Source of the DNA: Hyaloraphidium curvatum
Taxonomy: Eukaryota > Monoblepharomycota > Hyaloraphidiomycetes > Hyaloraphidiales > Hyaloraphidiaceae
NCBI GenBank assembly: GCA_025558095.1
Contig: JAIVFI010000040.1
Coordinates: 248,001 to 312,000 of the forward strand
Direction: 5' to 3'
Length of the DNA stretch: 64,000 bases
The position numbers were made by a program, and so were the translations under genes. Below are positions 10,578-19,047 of the stretch, in pieces (position 1 is the first letter of the stretch; the number at the start of each line of letters is the position of its first letter). The notes below the pieces were generated by a model that did no database searches, was not told where the DNA came from, and saw only the letters and a list, made by a program, of their open reading frames with translations.

Positions 10578-11378
10578 TCACCGGCGCCTGTCGCGGCTGC
10601 GGTCCCGGTTCCTATCCCGGCCGCCCCTGTCTCGGCTGCGGCTCCTCTCCCTTCCGCGGTCGCGGTCCGCCTCCCTGCTGCGGCTCCGCTCCCTCGGTTT
10701 CGCGTCCCGGTCCCTGTCCCTGCTTCGGCTCCGCTCGCGCCGCTTCCCGTCGCGGCGGTCGTCGCGCCCTTTGCTCTTCTTCCTGCGGTCGTCCTCCGAC
10801 CTCGAATCCGTCGACTCGGAGGAAGAAGGCGACCTCCGCCGCTTGGAGCTCCGCTTCTTATCCCCCGACCCCTTCCGCTTCCTCTTCCGGCGGTCGGAAT
10901 CCGAGCTGTCCGAGGAGGAAAAGTCCGAGGAGCTGCTCGAGTCGCTCTCGGAGGTCGACCCGAGCGAGTCCGACGAGCTCCCGCTGTCCGACGAGCTGCT
11001 GCTCGACGCCCGCCGCTTCTTCGGCTTCTTGGCCTCCTTCTCCTTCGGCTTCTCCTTCTCCTTCGGCTTCGGCTTGGCAGCCTGCGCCTCCCTCTCCCTG
11101 GCCTTCTCCGCCATCGCCCTCTCAACCGCCATCTTCTGCGGATCCAGCACCCCCCCTTTCGGCACCACCACCCCCTTTGGCGGCGGCAACCCCCTGCCCC
11201 CGGCCACCTGCGGCGCCGCGGGTTTCTTGAGCGGGATCGTGTTGCGGCACTGGAACGCAAAGTGGCCCGGCTGGCCGCACTTTTTGCAGCCGCCGGGCTG
11301 GATCTGCACGGCGTCGCGGCCGGCGGCGAGGCGCGCGAAGGCTTCGGCGCCGCGTTGCTGCAGATCCGAGGGGTCCAT
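10578..11378 (-). CDS. CCHC zinc-knuckle, Arg/Ser-rich protein (SREK1IP1-like)
   Basis: Single-exon 266-aa protein with one zinc knuckle near the N-terminus, GCKKCGQPGHFAFQCRN, which closely matches the knuckle of SREK1-interacting protein 1. A Lys/Glu-rich segment follows, then a long Ser/Asp run and an extended RS/RD/RE tail (RERSRSRDRDRD). RS tails of this kind mark nuclear pre-mRNA splicing factors, so a spliceosome-associated role is inferred. I chose the ATG at 11378 (MDPSDLQQRGAEAF), as in the animal relative; an in-frame ATG at 11492 would add 38 uncharacteristic residues. It is divergent to crotonase 1 with only 142 bp between starts. Confidence 0.8.
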   Translation of the reverse strand: MDPSDLQQRGAEAFARLAAGRDAVQIQPGGCKKCGQPGHFAFQCRNTIPLKKPAAPQVAGGRGLPPPKGVVVPKGGVLDPQKMAVERAMAEKAREREAQAAKPKPKEKEKPKEKEAKKPKKRRASSSSSSDSGSSSDSLGSTSESDSSSSSDFSSSDSSDSDRRKRKRKGSGDKKRSSKRRRSPSSSESTDSRSEDDRRKKSKGRDDRRDGKRRERSRSRDRDRDAKPRERSRSREADRDRGRERSRSRDRGGRDRNRDRSRDRRR

Positions 11379-11520
11379 TCTTCCCGGCGGGGTGGAAGAG
11401 GAATGGGAACAGCAGGCCGTTCCCACGAAAAGGGAGTGTGTCGGCTTGCCGCCAACTCCAGCTTCCCGCGAGGCGACAGCACTTTCGGCCACTAATCGGA
11501 GCCTCTAACATTACGGAGAT

Positions 11521-12706
11521 GGCGTTCAACTACGACAACGTGCGTCTCCGTCGCGCGATTCGCCCCGCGATCTCCCGGGACTTACTTCCGAGCCTGTCTC
11601 CCGTTCACTCGGCAATGTCGGAAACACGGCCCGCCCGGCCTACCAGTTCACGGACATCAAGGTCACCCGCGACGAGAAGGACGGGCGGATTGCGATTGTC
11701 ACGCTCAACAGGCCGGACAGGATGAACGCGTGGCGCGACCTCGGCCTGATGGGCTCGGACCTAGTCCGCGCCTTCAACCAGTTCGACCAGGACGACTCGG
11801 TGCGCGTCGTGGTGGTCACCGGCGCCGGCAAAGCGTTCTGCGCGGGCGCGGATCTTCAGCAAGCCGACAACCCGTTCGGCGACCGCGGCAGGGGGAGGAC
11901 GCTGCAGAACGCCAGGGACGGGGGCGGGCAGGCGGCGCTGGCGATCTCGAGGTGCAGGAAGGTGGTGATCGCGGCCGTCAACGGGGCAGCCGTCGGCATT
12001 GGGATCACCTGTGGGCTTTCGGTGCCGCCAGCTTTGGCATGCCGGGCTGATATCTCTTCAGGCACCCTGCCGATGGACATTCGCTTTGCCTGGAAGGACG
12101 CCAAGATCGGGTTCGTCTTTACCCGCCGCGGCATCGTTCCCGAGGCTACCTCGACCTACCGTGGGTGCTACTCTCGGCCCTTTCGAAACAGCTCGCCGTC
12201 TTACTCCTGCTTCTCGCCTCAGACCTCCCGCGCCTGATCGGCCACTCCAAGACGATGGCCCTCATGCTCACCGGCGAAGTGATCCCGGCTTCCCACAGGT
12301 GGCTCGAACCCCTCTGGGCGGACCTGCTCCCCCGGCCCGAGGACGTCCTCCCCGCCGCCCTTGACATGGCCCGCACCATTGCGACCAAGACCTCGGCGCT
12401 CTCCTGCGCCATGGTCAAGGCGCTCGTCTGGCGCGGGGCCGGCACGCCCGAGGAACAGCACCTGCTCGACAGCAGGGCGATGTTCGCCACGGGCTTGGGG
12501 CCGGATGCCGCCGAAGGGGTCAGGTCGTTCCGGGAGAAGCGGGACGTCAAGTTCGAGGGATCCGTGACCAAGGACATGGGAGCGGGGACGAACTTCTCGG
12601 GATTTTACCCGTGAGTTGTCTTCTCGGCGGCGTCGGGATCGCCGGCTGATGTTCGTGCAACAGGTGGTGGCGCGCCGTCGAAACCGACGGCGTCCCGAAG
12701 CTTTGA
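11521..12706 (+). CDS. Enoyl-CoA hydratase/isomerase family protein (crotonase 1)
   Basis: Spliced 304-aa crotonase from exons 11521-11541, 11647-12010, 12062-12160, 12223-12610 and 12664-12706. Conserved features are LNRPDRMNAW, the first oxyanion-hole block GAGKAFCAGADL, the second block AAVNGAAVGIGIT and the DAKIGFVFTRRGIVPEA segment, which carries the Glu used by hydratases and isomerases. Three crotonase genes occur in this window and end similarly; here the last exon supplies PWWRAVETDGVPKL. The first exon is only 21 nt. The N-terminal peptide lacks an obvious mitochondrial presequence and the C-terminus does not end in a standard SKL, so compartment is unclear. The substrate cannot be read from sequence; fatty-acid or aromatic acid degradation is typical. 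Confidence 0.85.
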
Positions 12707-12834
12707 GCAAAGCTTACCGACGCGTATGCTCATGGGTCTCGCAAGGAATAGATCTTGCCCTTTTGGCGCCTCAGATCGTGCTATGGTCGTGCGAATGAGG
12801 CAGCCGCCACAGGCGGAGAACCAAACAAACCCCA

Positions 12835-15780
12835 ATGTCCCCGGCCGGGGCCATTCTGAAGCGCCACCGGGCGGCTATAGAGACACTGAGCTCCAATTCA
12901 GATGATGCGGAGCCATATCTTTACCACTGCAGCCCCGCCGGCTCGAGATTGGGGCCCTTTCCGGGGCTGCGAACGCTCGGATCCAGGGAAGGCGATGGCG
13001 GCCTTGTCGTGCGGTACCTCAGCCTGCGGACGCTCCTGCGAACAGCTTTCACGATTGCCGAGAATTTGGGGCTCCTGAGCGTCAGCCGCGAAGGCACGGA
13101 AGGACGTCAGCGGCAGGAGAAGGTGTACGACGAGTCGCGAGGGGATCCGACGCCCGTTGCGGTGCTCGTCGATAGCGGACCCCTCCTGGCTGCTTTGGAA
13201 CTCGGCGTTCTCTTTTCCGGACGCCCGTTCATGCCTCTCGATGCTGGGGACCCTCGTTGCGGTCTAATTCTGGCTTCAGTCCGGCCTGCGGTCGTGGTTG
13301 TGCCCGATTCCAGCGTCGCAGCGGAGCTCGCTTTTCGGGATCAGACGGCACGGACTGTCCGCCTTTCCGAGCTTCTCAGCTCGCCCACGGCTTGTACACC
13401 TCCGTCATTGGACGATTCTGGACGCTGCGCCCACATTTATCACACCTCGGGATCGACCGCGCTGCCGAAAGGCTGCCTTGTCTCCGATGCCGCTCTCGCC
13501 ACCTATGCCGAACGAAAGCCGGTGCTCCATGGGATCGGCGCCGCTTCGACGGTCATGATCACGAGTCCCATGACCTTTGACCCGCAATGGGGCGACCTGG
13601 TGTCGAGTCTGGCCGCTGGGGCGAAAGTGGTCACGATCGAAAAGGAGGTGCTGCTGAACGGGGAGTTGCTGTTTGCCGCTATGGAGAGGACCGGTACAAC
13701 GCACGTGTGCACGACGCCTTCCGTCTGGAGGAACGTGCCCGTGCCGCGCGAAACGGGGTACCTGAAGCTCCAAGTTGTCGCTCTAGGAGGGGAACGGACA
13801 CCACGGAAGCTCGCCGAAGCCTGGCACAACGCTGGAGTCAAGGTCCTGAACACTTACGGAGTGACGGAATGCTGCGTCTACCAGGCTGTCGCCGAGTTTC
13901 GGTCCGATCTTCCCGGGAGTGAGAGGCTGTTGGGTGTGCCTGTGGACCCCGGCGGCATCATGCTGAGGAAGCTCGGCAACGGGGAGGCCGATGCAGACGC
14001 CATGGATCGCACCTTTGCCGATCATGAGCTGCTGGCCCCGGACGAGCTGGAGCGGCTGTCATCGGCAGGCACTTTGGCCGAAATTGTGCTTGTTGGGACG
14101 ATGGTTGGTCGGTATCTCGGCGATCCTGCTTCCGAGCCTGTCGGCGGCTTTGTAGAGCATTCCAAGTATGGTCGGTGCTTCTATACCGGCGACCTCGTTT
14201 CCATGTCTCCCCGGGGCGCCTGGTTCCTTGCCGGACGGCACGCTAGCGACACGCGGATCAAGCTCGTTGGTCGCAGAGCGGACATCCTCGAGATCGAGGC
14301 CACTCTTTCAAAGGCTTGGATGGGAATTGTCAAGGACCTCTGCGTGTCCCTCGTCGGGTCAACGGCGGCAACGGTGCTGGCCTGCGCTTGCGTCGCGGCC
14401 GAGCCAGTGTCCGTGGAACATGCGACGCTCTGGGAGCGGTTGCTGAGGGAACTGGCACTGCCCGCACTGCCCAGCCATCTGGTCCCCGGGCACTTCATCC
14501 TCGTTGAGGGTCTCCCAATAGCTCGGACCGGGAAGCTGGACAGGAAGGCCGTGCGATGCCTGTTGGAGGAGCAGGTACGGCAGCGCGAGGACCAGGAATT
14601 GGAATCGGGAGACGGGACCGGACACGGTCACGCGGGCTGGCTCGCAGCAGTGACTTCGACGTGGCGTTCGGTGTTGAACATCGCGCACGATCCGTCGCCG
14701 AAGTCGCTGTTTGCAGAATGGGGAGGTGACTCTTTTGCTTGCACACGGGCGTGTGCTCTCCTGTGGACCGAGTTTCGTCGGAACCGAGCCCCCCGGCAGG
14801 ACACTGAGGATGGCGTAGTTGATGATGAGGATGCTGGGAAGTGGGGCGAGAAGCTCCCGGCTTCTTTCGGCCCGGGCGAGCTGATGAAGCAGCCCCGGCT
14901 CACTGATTGGGCGGCTCACTTTCGGGATCGATTTGGACCTTTTGCTGCGACTACATCCGACGCTGATGGTGCACAAGATGGACCTCCGAACATGTCTTCA
15001 TTGAGCATCGGCCCGCGGCATGCGCTCTCGGAACTCGACGCCCTCTTTCGGCACGCCTGCACCCTTCCCTCTCTCATCCTTGCAGCCTTTCTACTCGAGC
15101 GCGGGGTTATGCCCGATCTGGGTCTGCTCAATGGCTCTGCGACTCCGCTTCACGCCTCTCTCAACCTCGGACACGCAGCGATAGCCCTCCTGCTGCTGGA
15201 TCGCGGCGCCGACCCGCTCCGTCGGGGGCCGGAGGGCATGCTGCCTGTGCATTTCGCGGTCCATGGCTCGTTGAACTGTCCCGCAAAGGAAGCGGAAACC
15301 GTCCTCCGCGCGCTACTGGCGCGCGGGGCGAGGATCGATGCTCGGGATTCGGACGGGGGCGGGACGCTGCACCATGCGGCGCGGGCGGGAGTATCCAGAG
15401 GGATGTTTGGCCTGTTGGTTTCACTGCACCTGGACAACGGTGGCCCGCGCAAGGGTGGGAAGAAGGCCACACCTGCAGGTGCCGCACATCCTTTAGCAAG
15501 CAGGGACTCTCACGGCCGAACGCCTCTCCACTGGGCCACCCTCAACGGGCACCGGACGCTCGTGCAGCTCTTGTTGGAGCAGTACAGGGACGTTTGCTCG
15601 GTCGACGCCAAGGACAATGACGGGGAGACGGCTTTGGCCATGGCGATGCGAAGGGCGAGATGCGGCGCGGAGGAACGAGGAGGGAGGGGCGGAGCAATGG
15701 TCTGGGGCGACATTGCGGGATTGCTGGGCGGCGGAGGCTCAACGAAGGAGGTAAAAGGGTTCGCCAAAGCTGCCCACTAG
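12835..15780 (+). CDS. Adenylation domain - carrier domain - ankyrin repeat protein (AASDH/NRPS-like)
   Basis: Single-exon 981-aa protein. Residues about 1-600 form an AMP-binding adenylation domain: A3 core YHTSGSTALPKG (about 201), A5 NTYGVTE (about 339), A7 YTGDL (about 447), an A8-like IKLVGRRADILEIEA and A10 RTGKLDRK (about 564) with the catalytic Lys. A carrier domain follows at about 610-690 with the phosphopantetheine site FAEWGGDSF. Residues about 740-960 carry ankyrin-type repeats (ATPLHASLNLGH, GRTPLHWATLNGH). The A-carrier part resembles AASDH/U26 acyl-CoA synthetase family proteins, where the C-terminus is a PQQ beta-propeller rather than ankyrins. No reductase, condensation or thioesterase domain is present. 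Likely it activates an amino or carboxylic acid and loads it on its own carrier; substrate and acceptor are unknown. Confidence 0.8.
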   Translation: MSPAGAILKRHRAAIETLSSNSDDAEPYLYHCSPAGSRLGPFPGLRTLGSREGDGGLVVRYLSLRTLLRTAFTIAENLGLLSVSREGTEGRQRQEKVYDESRGDPTPVAVLVDSGPLLAALELGVLFSGRPFMPLDAGDPRCGLILASVRPAVVVVPDSSVAAELAFRDQTARTVRLSELLSSPTACTPPSLDDSGRCAHIYHTSGSTALPKGCLVSDAALATYAERKPVLHGIGAASTVMITSPMTFDPQWGDLVSSLAAGAKVVTIEKEVLLNGELLFAAMERTGTTHVCTTPSVWRNVPVPRETGYLKLQVVALGGERTPRKLAEAWHNAGVKVLNTYGVTECCVYQAVAEFRSDLPGSERLLGVPVDPGGIMLRKLGNGEADADAMDRTFADHELLAPDELERLSSAGTLAEIVLVGTMVGRYLGDPASEPVGGFVEHSKYGRCFYTGDLVSMSPRGAWFLAGRHASDTRIKLVGRRADILEIEATLSKAWMGIVKDLCVSLVGSTAATVLACACVAAEPVSVEHATLWERLLRELALPALPSHLVPGHFILVEGLPIARTGKLDRKAVRCLLEEQVRQREDQELESGDGTGHGHAGWLAAVTSTWRSVLNIAHDPSPKSLFAEWGGDSFACTRACALLWTEFRRNRAPRQDTEDGVVDDEDAGKWGEKLPASFGPGELMKQPRLTDWAAHFRDRFGPFAATTSDADGAQDGPPNMSSLSIGPRHALSELDALFRHACTLPSLILAAFLLERGVMPDLGLLNGSATPLHASLNLGHAAIALLLLDRGADPLRRGPEGMLPVHFAVHGSLNCPAKEAETVLRALLARGARIDARDSDGGGTLHHAARAGVSRGMFGLLVSLHLDNGGPRKGGKKATPAGAAHPLASRDSHGRTPLHWATLNGHRTLVQLLLEQYRDVCSVDAKDNDGETALAMAMRRARCGAEERGGRGGAMVWGDIAGLLGGGGSTKEVKGFAKAAH

Positions 15781-15868
15781 GCAGAGTAAGGCTACATTAG
15801 GCAGAGCGTGGCTGCACTTGATCTAGCCCGCTCGGCAGAGTGTGGCTGCATTAGGCAGAGCGTGGCTA
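15781..15868. repeat. Short direct repeats between convergent genes
   Basis: The 88-bp gap between the stop codons of the adenylation-ankyrin gene and the PP2C gene is built of diverged copies of a roughly 20-bp motif, best seen as CATTAGGCAGAGCGTGGCT near 15796 and again near 15850. Further partial GGCAGAG copies sit at about 15778 and 15833. Confidence 0.6.
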
Positions 15869-16963
15869 CTATCCATCGAAGGTGTAAGGCGGCGGCCGGA
15901 AGAAAACGACCATGACCGAGAGATTGTCCATGCTCACTGAACCCCGCTTCATGGCTTCGTTTGTGGCTTCCGCCACGAGCATCTTGGCCGTCTGCTTCAG
16001 CCTCTGCCTCAGCACGCTCTCCTGCATCGGCAACAAAGTCGGCGCCGTCACGTGCTTGTACACCAAGCGCACGGCGTCCGCCGGAGAGAGAAAGTCCCAC
16101 AAGCCGTCGCTGGCGAGGACGACAAAGTGGGCGTCCGGGCCGAGGTCCCTGCGAGCGACGTGGGGAATGCAGCTGACCCACGGCTTGCACCGAAAGTCGC
16201 CCAAAGTCCGGCTGGGAAGGAGCGTCCCCATGGCGCGATGGTGGCCCATCTGGTCGAGGGACACGAAGCCCCCGCGCTGCTGGATCGCGGCTTGCTCGAC
16301 GGCACTTGAGGAGTCATGTTTGGTTGTCAGCAGATCCGGCTTTCCGCCCACCGCCATCACGGCCTCGCAGTCGCCGACGTTGCCTACATAGAGGCTGATG
16401 GGCGCTGCACGGGCCGAGCCCCAGCGCACGTAGATGAAGACGGCTACAGCGCCCTGGTCCTGCGCGAGGGACCAGCGAGTGGGATCCGAGGAAAGGGCCT
16501 TCTCGAGGGCGAGGAAGGATCCGAAGAGAGGGTCGCGTACGCCGCCTTCAGCCACGGGAATGTGGGCCGCCTTGGCCTCGAGCGCGTGCGGGCGAGGTTT
16601 ATCCAAAGGCAGCGTCGCCAGGTCGTGGAAATGTCCGTAGAAATGATCGCGAACGTACTTGGCCACATCCACGCCGCCGTGTCCGTCCACGACGCCGAAG
16701 AGAGCCGAGAGCGAGTGCAGTTCGGGGTGCTTCACGGCCGGCGGCGGCGTGCTTCCGAGCGGACACGCGTCCACAAAGACCGACTTGTCTTCCATGTAGG
16801 CTCTATCGTTCTGAACCTGCGCGTAGCTGACTTCGAAAACGGAACGAGGAACGAAGGTATCGCTCCCAATCGGCTGCGATGCCGCAGCAGGGCCGTAGGA
16901 GCTCGGATGGCCATAATGGAAAGACACTTGACTCGCGCCGAACAGCGTGGAAGTCGACGCCAT
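15869..16963 (-). CDS. PP2C-type (PPM) serine/threonine protein phosphatase
   Basis: Metal-dependent protein phosphatase, 364 aa, single exon. PPM motifs appear in order: RAYMEDK (metal Asp), VVDGHGG, LYVGNVGDCEAV, RTLGDF, VLASDGLWDFLS and DNLSVMVV, covering all metal-coordinating aspartates. I start at MASTSTLFGAS; the frame stays open for another 370 nt upstream without family resemblance. The catalytic domain occupies nearly the whole protein, as in short fungal Ptc-type phosphatases; the insertion VFIYVRWGSARAAPIS before LYVGNVG is slightly longer than usual and could hide a short in-frame intron. Convergent with the upstream adenylation-ankyrin gene. Confidence 0.85.
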   Translation of the reverse strand: MASTSTLFGASQVSFHYGHPSSYGPAAASQPIGSDTFVPRSVFEVSYAQVQNDRAYMEDKSVFVDACPLGSTPPPAVKHPELHSLSALFGVVDGHGGVDVAKYVRDHFYGHFHDLATLPLDKPRPHALEAKAAHIPVAEGGVRDPLFGSFLALEKALSSDPTRWSLAQDQGAVAVFIYVRWGSARAAPISLYVGNVGDCEAVMAVGGKPDLLTTKHDSSSAVEQAAIQQRGGFVSLDQMGHHRAMGTLLPSRTLGDFRCKPWVSCIPHVARRDLGPDAHFVVLASDGLWDFLSPADAVRLVYKHVTAPTLLPMQESVLRQRLKQTAKMLVAEATNEAMKRGSVSMDNLSVMVVFFRPPPYTFDG

Positions 16964-17243
16964 TGAATTAAGCGCGCTAGAACGGCGCCAGAGGCCTCCA
17001 GGTTGTGTTTGCCGGACCGCCCGGTACGTGTGTCCTGTCTTCTCAGAAATGGCACTGTAAGCCTGGTCTATCTCCGGTGCCGGTCCCCGCGGCATTCTCC
17101 TCATATCGCCAGAGAAAGCCGAGCCAATTGCGATACTGAAGGGCAAAACTGCCCACACCGGGCGGTGGATTCGGATTAGTCGTCCTCCCTGGCCGTACCT
17201 CCCCAAAACTTGCCGGAAGCCCACTTCCCGCCGCTGGCTCTCA

Positions 17244-17742
17244 ATGGCGGCCGATTCGGACGCGGACCTGCCCGAAACCGCACTCTTAGGACTCCTTCTA
17301 CCGCAAGCACAGCCACACCCCGCCCTCCACCTCATATTGGACCTCTCGATTCCGTGGCTTCGCGATCCCCGAGATCTCGCCGCTCTGGAATGCTCACGCG
17401 CCTTGCGCGTCCTGGTCTCGGACCACCCGCGATGGCGGGAACTCGTGCTGAGGCAGTTTGCGGGGGAGGTTCTGGCGCCAGACGGGGACTGGAAGCGGGC
17501 GTACAGGTGCTGCGGGCCTGCTGTCCAGTTTGCTAGCTACTGACAGTTACCGTTCCTCCTCCCTCTCTCCTTCTTCCCCTTCTTTTCCTCTCCTCCCCAG
17601 GGAAGCGGACGAGGAACGGAAGCGCAAGATGGCGGAGCCGTTCGAAGGGGGGTTATCGGCCGTTTTCTGGGCCGCGATATCGAGGGGCGTCGTCGGCGCT
17701 ATAATCTGGGCTCAGCGGATGTGGGGTCAGTTTAAGGTTTGA
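17244..17742 (+). CDS. Small F-box-like protein
   Basis: Two exons, 17244-17506 and 17601-17742, give 134 aa. The N-terminal half (ILDLSIPWLRDPRDLAALECSRALRVLVSDHPRWRELV) has the Leu/Trp spacing of an F-box with following SCF-type helix, though it is divergent. The second exon adds a basic stretch, KRKM, then a hydrophobic segment FWAAISRGVVGAIIWAQRMW that could be membrane-associated. Joining exons restores DGDWKRAYREADEERKR. A decayed second copy of both exons lies 1.2 kb downstream. If it is an F-box protein, it lacks a substrate-binding repeat domain. Confidence 0.5.
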
Positions 17743-18037
17743 TCTTGATTCCTTGTAGATGTTGTAGATGAGAGACTACTTCTTTTGGATGCCTTTTCCC
17801 GTTTGGGCGGAGTTCTTGTCGTCGTCCAGGGCGTGTCGCGTGCTGATCGTCCGATCCACGGTCCTGCGTCTTTGTCTTGCAATAGAGCACAACGCTGCAA
17901 CGAAAAGAACAACACTGCTATACGTGAAAGACGGCGAACTGATCGGCGGAGTTTGCCACATCCACGCAGGGCACCGCCGATCGTTGCCCGCGTCCTCGAA
18001 TCAACAAACCGTTCCACATCAGTAATCCGCACCGAAA

Positions 18038-18722
18038 ATGAGCGCCACGCCCGCCGTCCGCGAAGTCTCTGCATCGGACGCAACAGTACTCGCCGCCATC
18101 TCGCGGCTGCGCGTTGCAGTGTGGACGCACGAAACCTCCCCCTCTTCCTCCCCTCCCTCCTTTCCTCCCTCTCTTTCTCCCTCTCCTCTCCCTCCTTCTT
18201 TTTCTTCTTCTTCCATACTCCCCCTCCTCCCCCCCCCTCTCCTCCCTCCTCCCTTCTTCCTTCCCCTCTTCTTTCCTCTCTCCTCTCCCTTTCTCTCTCC
18301 TTCCTCTCCCTCTCCTCCTTCTTCTCTTCGATGCGCCCGATGGATCCGGGGAGCTGGTCGCGTGCGCTAGGTTGACGGTCCACGAACGGGCGGAGGACTC
18401 GCCCGACGGCAGATACTGGATCGAGAACGGCCTCCAGCTACCTGGGCCCGTCGGAAACATTTCAAAGCTCGTCGTGGACCCCTCCTGCCGCGGCCAGGGA
18501 CTCGCCTCGCGTCTCAACGCAATCCGTCTGGACGCCGCAAAGGACATGGGATGCCGGACCATGACCGTCACGGCGTCCGAGAGCAACGCGCGGCTGCTGG
18601 CAAAGCTCGGCTTTGTGGACACGGGCGTCCGGATGGAGTTTGACAACAGGCCCGGCGTCGAGTTCCGGGCACTGGAGCTGGATATGGACAAGTGGAAGGC
18701 GGCTGGAGTGCCAGGGCCTTAG
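18038..18722 (+). CDS. GNAT-family N-acetyltransferase, interrupted by a polypyrimidine tract
   Basis: The C-terminal part encodes a clear GNAT acetyltransferase: NISKLVVDPSCRGQGLASRL holds the acetyl-CoA pyrophosphate-binding motif (RGQGLA), then a LLAKLGFVDTG motif B. The N-terminal part begins at 18038 with MSATPAVREVSASDA and reads LRVAVWTHET. Between them is about 190 bp of nearly pure C/T. One splice model (exons 18038-18118 and 18354-18722, intron GT at 18119 and AG at 18353) keeps frame and gives 149 aa, but removes residues that look coding on both sides (VWTHE and FDAPDGSGE). So either the gene has an odd long-pyrimidine intron or an expanded repeat has damaged it. Acetyl acceptor unknown. 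Confidence 0.55.
18139..18330 (+). repeat. C/T-only low-complexity (polypyrimidine) tract
   Basis: About 190 bases consisting almost solely of C and T (purine-only on the minus strand), with CCTCC, CTCTC and CTTCTT sub-repeats and a single A in the middle. It sits inside the GNAT gene. Such tracts can adopt triplex structure and expand by slippage. Confidence 0.9.
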
Positions 18723-18747
18723 CGGAGAATGGAGGGTGGACAAAGCC

Positions 18748-18918
18748 GGTGCCCGACGGGAGCTGGAAGCAGGCGTACCGGTGAGTGCGGAACCACGTCA
18801 GGTCGGGCGGAAGGCATCCCACACGCTTTTCAGGACCGCAACTGAGGAACTCTTCTCTTGGGCCGCACTATCGAGGGCGTCGTGGGCGCAATCATCTGGG
18901 ACAGTTCAAGGTTTGAAA
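18748..18918 (+). pseudogene. Decayed duplicate of the small F-box-like gene
   Basis: Two segments match the gene at 17244-17742. The stretch GACGGGAGCTGGAAGC at about 18756 parallels GACGGGGACTGGAAGC at the end of that gene's first exon, followed again by GCGTAC and a GTG donor-like site. A second stretch at about 18860-18918 (TGGGCCGCACTATCGAGGG through CAGTTCAAGGTTTGA) parallels its second exon including the stop codon. The intervening and upstream parts are lost, so it cannot encode the whole protein. The rest of 18723-19047 holds nothing else I can identify. Confidence 0.65.
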
Positions 18919-19047
18919 GCCTTCTAAGTTCGGTACATTTGATCTTTGAACCATGATTTCTAGAGTCTAGCATACACGAGAGTGTCCAGATTGATGTCTG
19001 AGAATGTCAAGAAGCTCCGTTGCCGTCACCCGAGCCCGCCCATACCC

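Noticed and set aside
9362-11230. Plus-strand 622-codon frame overlapping the aldo-keto reductase
   Set aside because: Different-frame shadow of the AKR-like gene and antisense to the CCHC gene; only Arg/Gly/Pro-rich sequence.
15869-17335. N-terminal extension of the PP2C frame to 17335
   Set aside because: The added 120 residues lack PP2C similarity and overlap the promoter side of the F-box-like gene; the ATG at 16963 fits better.
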